DNA from: Trichaptum fuscoviolaceum | Taxonomy: Eukaryota > Basidiomycota > Agaricomycetes > Hymenochaetales > Trichaptaceae | Direction of reading: 5' to 3' | DNA: 64,000 nucleotides | Assembly (NCBI GenBank): GCA_910574455.1 | Contig: CAJSYZ010000003.1 | Coordinates: 3,719,250-3,783,249 of the forward strand | Shown: piece by piece, positions 61,430 to 64,000 of the stretch | How the letters are laid out: every line of letters begins with the position of its first letter | Numbering within the stretch: position 1 is the stretch's first letter | The notes under the pieces: generated by a model | The model's input: the letters and a program-made list of their open reading frames with translations, nothing else | The model's database searches: none | What the model was told of the DNA's origin: nothing | Translations under genes and position numbers: made by a program

Positions 61430-64000
61430 TTAGCACAGCTCAGCGTCACTACTGATTACTGTAGCGTCAGAGCCTCGTCTGTCAGAATGGTGGTTCGCTA
61501 AAATAAGCGGTGACGGTAGATTTAGATGGAGATACGGATGTCTTGAAGACGCTCCTTTTCGATACTTTCCGTCACTCACTAATGTCGGCGGTAGAGGTGG
61601 CACTGGAGGTAAGGAAGGGTCATCGGAGGTCTTGGGCTTCCTCAGATCAACGAGCGACCTCGACCCCGGGAGGACACTGATGGCTGCTACGGACGACGGA
61701 GATGGCGCGAACACACTCGCGCGTCTCCGCCTGCCTCGCGTGAGCTTGACCGGCAACCCTCGCGTCCCCTCCCTGACCGCAGTCCAGCACGACGCGACCT
61801 TGGACGCGATGCGACGCGAGCGCGATGATTTGGTCGACGGTGCGAGGCTGATCGTATCGAGGCTGAAGGACGACACGAGTGCGACGCTGTTGGCGTGTGG
61901 GAGCCGGGACCTCGGATTGGGGTAGAATGCGTTGCGCTTGCTCCGCGATGCCAGCAGTTGATCGAGCTCTATTGCTGTCTGCTCCCTGAAGTCTTCCATT
62001 GACGTTCGGACGAGAGACTGTGAGACGTCGTAAAGACGCTTCGGGGAGTATGTGAATACGGACGGCATGACCGGCTCGCACGACGCTGACGAGCTGCTCG
62101 AGATGCTTGCATGTCTTCTATCGCGGCCCCTTCCCTCTAAGATTTCGGGCAACTCAATGTCCAGAACAATTGACACTGCAGGCTCGCCGCCAACGGATGG
62201 GACAGTGCATATCTCATGTGTCAGCCGGGTCGAACGAGCGAGCTCGGGACCTAAGAAAGACATCTCCTGCAAAAGTTGCTCAAGCGCAAACGCCAGCGCT
62301 TCCTTGAAGCCGACCAACTCTTTCTCTTGAATATAGTCGACGTGCTGCACGACGCCCGAATATCGGGCCTCTTCCCGAACTCGGTCCACGTCCTTCCTGC
62401 ACATGCGAATAAGCTCAGAAGCAGTGATGCCTGCGGCGTTCTCGAGCCATGCTTGCATCTCCACGGTGAACTCCTCGATGTCAAGGCGGTAAGAGGGAAT
62501 CTTAAAGTAGGCGGTCAATTAAGCAAGCAAGCATTGCAGGGACGGACAGATCCTCACTTGGTGCTTAGCAAAATCGTAGACGAGTACTTCTCTGGTTCCA
62601 CTACCCGAAGAACGCTCCGAATACAAAGAAATGTATGTTCCGCCGGGCTCGAGCACCGATTTCGTGCCATTCGAGACATAGTCACGGCACCCGAGGAGAA
62701 TTCGGTCGACGTCTCGCTGAGCCGCACCTGTCGCGTCGGCCAGCGTGTCGCGGAAGCGGCGCATGAACTTTAACCTGTAACCTTTCTCTGCGTACTTCTG
62801 AGGCCAAGTACTCTCCATACTACTGTTGAATGCAGTGCTTGAGGAGGAGGTCGAACCTGAGCGCTCCCGTTGTGGGAGCTCGCGAACGAAAAAGAGCATG
62901 ACTCCTGAGTTCGTATCAGCGGTGGTTCTCTTTAAAGCCTCTAGCTGCACGCCTCTGTACTCCGAAGCTGCGTTCTCTGATAGAAGCAGGAATTCTGCGA
63001 GGTCAATGTGAGTTCCGGTCTCGAGTGTGCGATCGTACAAGTAACCAAGTTCGTTGATATTTATGTCGAGGTCGTCCGCCAACTGCGCGATAGCCGTTAG
63101 CAAATACAGTTTCAGGCTACTTCGAGCGTGCTCCGGTGAGGTTTGGTTGCACATAAGTCGGATGAACGAAGGGAGAAAACGACGAGATAGTCGAGTGTCG
63201 AAAACCGATCGTTGTTCCAGGTTTCCCATGAAAGGCATCAAGACGTCCCAATTAAAGGAGACAGACATGAGCCAGTGGAAGATATCATGCTCGATATCAA
63301 ATTCTTCCAATATATCCTAAGGTAGCGCCAGTCAGATCAAGGTGTAGAAGTAGCAAACTGATAAATCACCTTCGGGAGGCCATGTAGATCAACGATCCGA
63401 ACAGGAAGCATCCCCTTCTCGTTCACAAGGACTCGACCATCAGCCGAAAAAGCGATGCTAGCAATGCTCAATCGCGGCACCACCGTGCATTTCCGAACTC
63501 CGTGGGCTGATTTGTACGAATACAAGAATACAATTGCTGAAGCGACAATGAAAGTGATGACGGCGGGAATTACTGCAGAACGTGCATTGAGATGACAGTT
63601 AGCCAACATCATCATGATCCAGATCCAATGCTTCACTAAACTCACTCATGGTAACACTGTCACGCCGGTTTCGGTCAGCGTTTGTCTGTGCGAAAAGGTT
63701 GGATCTCGGGAAGAAGACCGTTCCATTGAGAGAAATGAAGTTGGCTCCGGCAACAGCGCTTCCGAAGACGAGAGCAAGGAGGATACGCATCCGAGTACAA
63801 CAGAGAAATCGTTGCCGTAATATAGTCAAACATAGAAAAGAAAAGAGCGATGCTGATAAGCAGAGGAGAAGCGAGATGAGAACCTGAGGAACTGAGAAAC
63901 TTGCAGAGATCGTCGGAAATGAGAGATACAATGCGTACTGAGCCAGGGTTAGACGCGAAAACACCTGAGAACGATCTGTTTTTACATACATGCATAAAAT
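61430..64000 (-). CDS. MHYT-domain membrane signalling protein (5' end beyond window)
   Basis: C-terminal part of a fungal MHYT-type integral membrane protein. Visible exons, read leftwards: an exon ending at 63990, then 63937-63646, 63572-63370, 63316-62558 and 62500-61430. The signature MHY is split by an intron, Met-His at 63995-63990 and Tyr at 63937. Hydrophobic helices follow: QVLISLLLCLSASLFSFLCL, MRILLALVFGSAVAGANF and IIPAVITFIVASAIVFLYSY. After these come the fungal-type soluble part, GRVLVNEKGMLPVRIVDLHG, FDIEHDIFHWLMSVSFNW, then a long Ser/Arg-rich tail ending SSDAELC. MHYT helices are proposed to sense small ligands through metals. The output in fungi is unknown. Confidence 0.82.

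Overview
The window reads as nuclear DNA of a filamentous basidiomycete, most likely an Agaricomycete. The genes are dense and cut by many short introns of about 48-65 bp with GT..AG borders. Several exons are only 9-32 nt long. The conserved proteins (CTK1, TRA1, a BRD8-like NuA4 subunit, bystin, COP9 subunit 4, eS7, a pepsin-type vacuolar protease, PDI ending in HDEL) are fungal in type. No rRNA, tRNA, CRISPR array or bacterial-style operon was seen. Exon models come from reading splice sites by eye. For most genes the exon lengths sum to a whole number of codons, which I used as an internal check.

Layout: a Rab GTPase cut by the left edge (-), ribosomal protein eS7 (-), an alpha/beta-hydrolase-fold protein that appears to lack the catalytic triad (+), an aldo/keto reductase (-), exosome subunit RRP46 (+), bystin/ENP1 (-), UDP-glucuronate decarboxylase (+), COP9 subunit 4 (+), CTK1/CDK12-type kinase (-), a DCAF6/Iqw1-type WD40 protein (-) and a vacuolar aspartic protease (-). 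Next come a large unrecognised protein built from tandem YPxFxIYP repeats (+), a PUB-domain protein (-), an MFS transporter (-), a patatin/DUF3336 lipase (-), a BRD8-like bromodomain protein (-) and TRA1 (-, about 11.5 kb). After TRA1 lies a 631-bp MITE-like element, then an unrecognised multi-pass membrane protein with a proline-rich tail (+), verprolin/WIP (+), PDI (+), and an MHYT-domain membrane protein cut by the right edge (-).

Most genes are housekeeping: RNA processing and ribosome biogenesis (RRP46, bystin, eS7), transcription and chromatin (CTK1, TRA1, BRD8-like), and protein turnover (COP9 subunit 4, DCAF6-like, PUB protein, vacuolar protease). TRA1 and the BRD8-like gene are tandem neighbours and both families are NuA4 acetyltransferase subunits, so their adjacency may matter. 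The membrane protein with the polyproline tail sits directly upstream of verprolin, an actin regulator.

The most unusual locus is the gene at 25659-30162. Ten consecutive introns interrupt the same tyrosine codon, in the same phase, of a repeated motif. Every exon between them is a multiple of three, so each can be gained or lost without breaking the frame.
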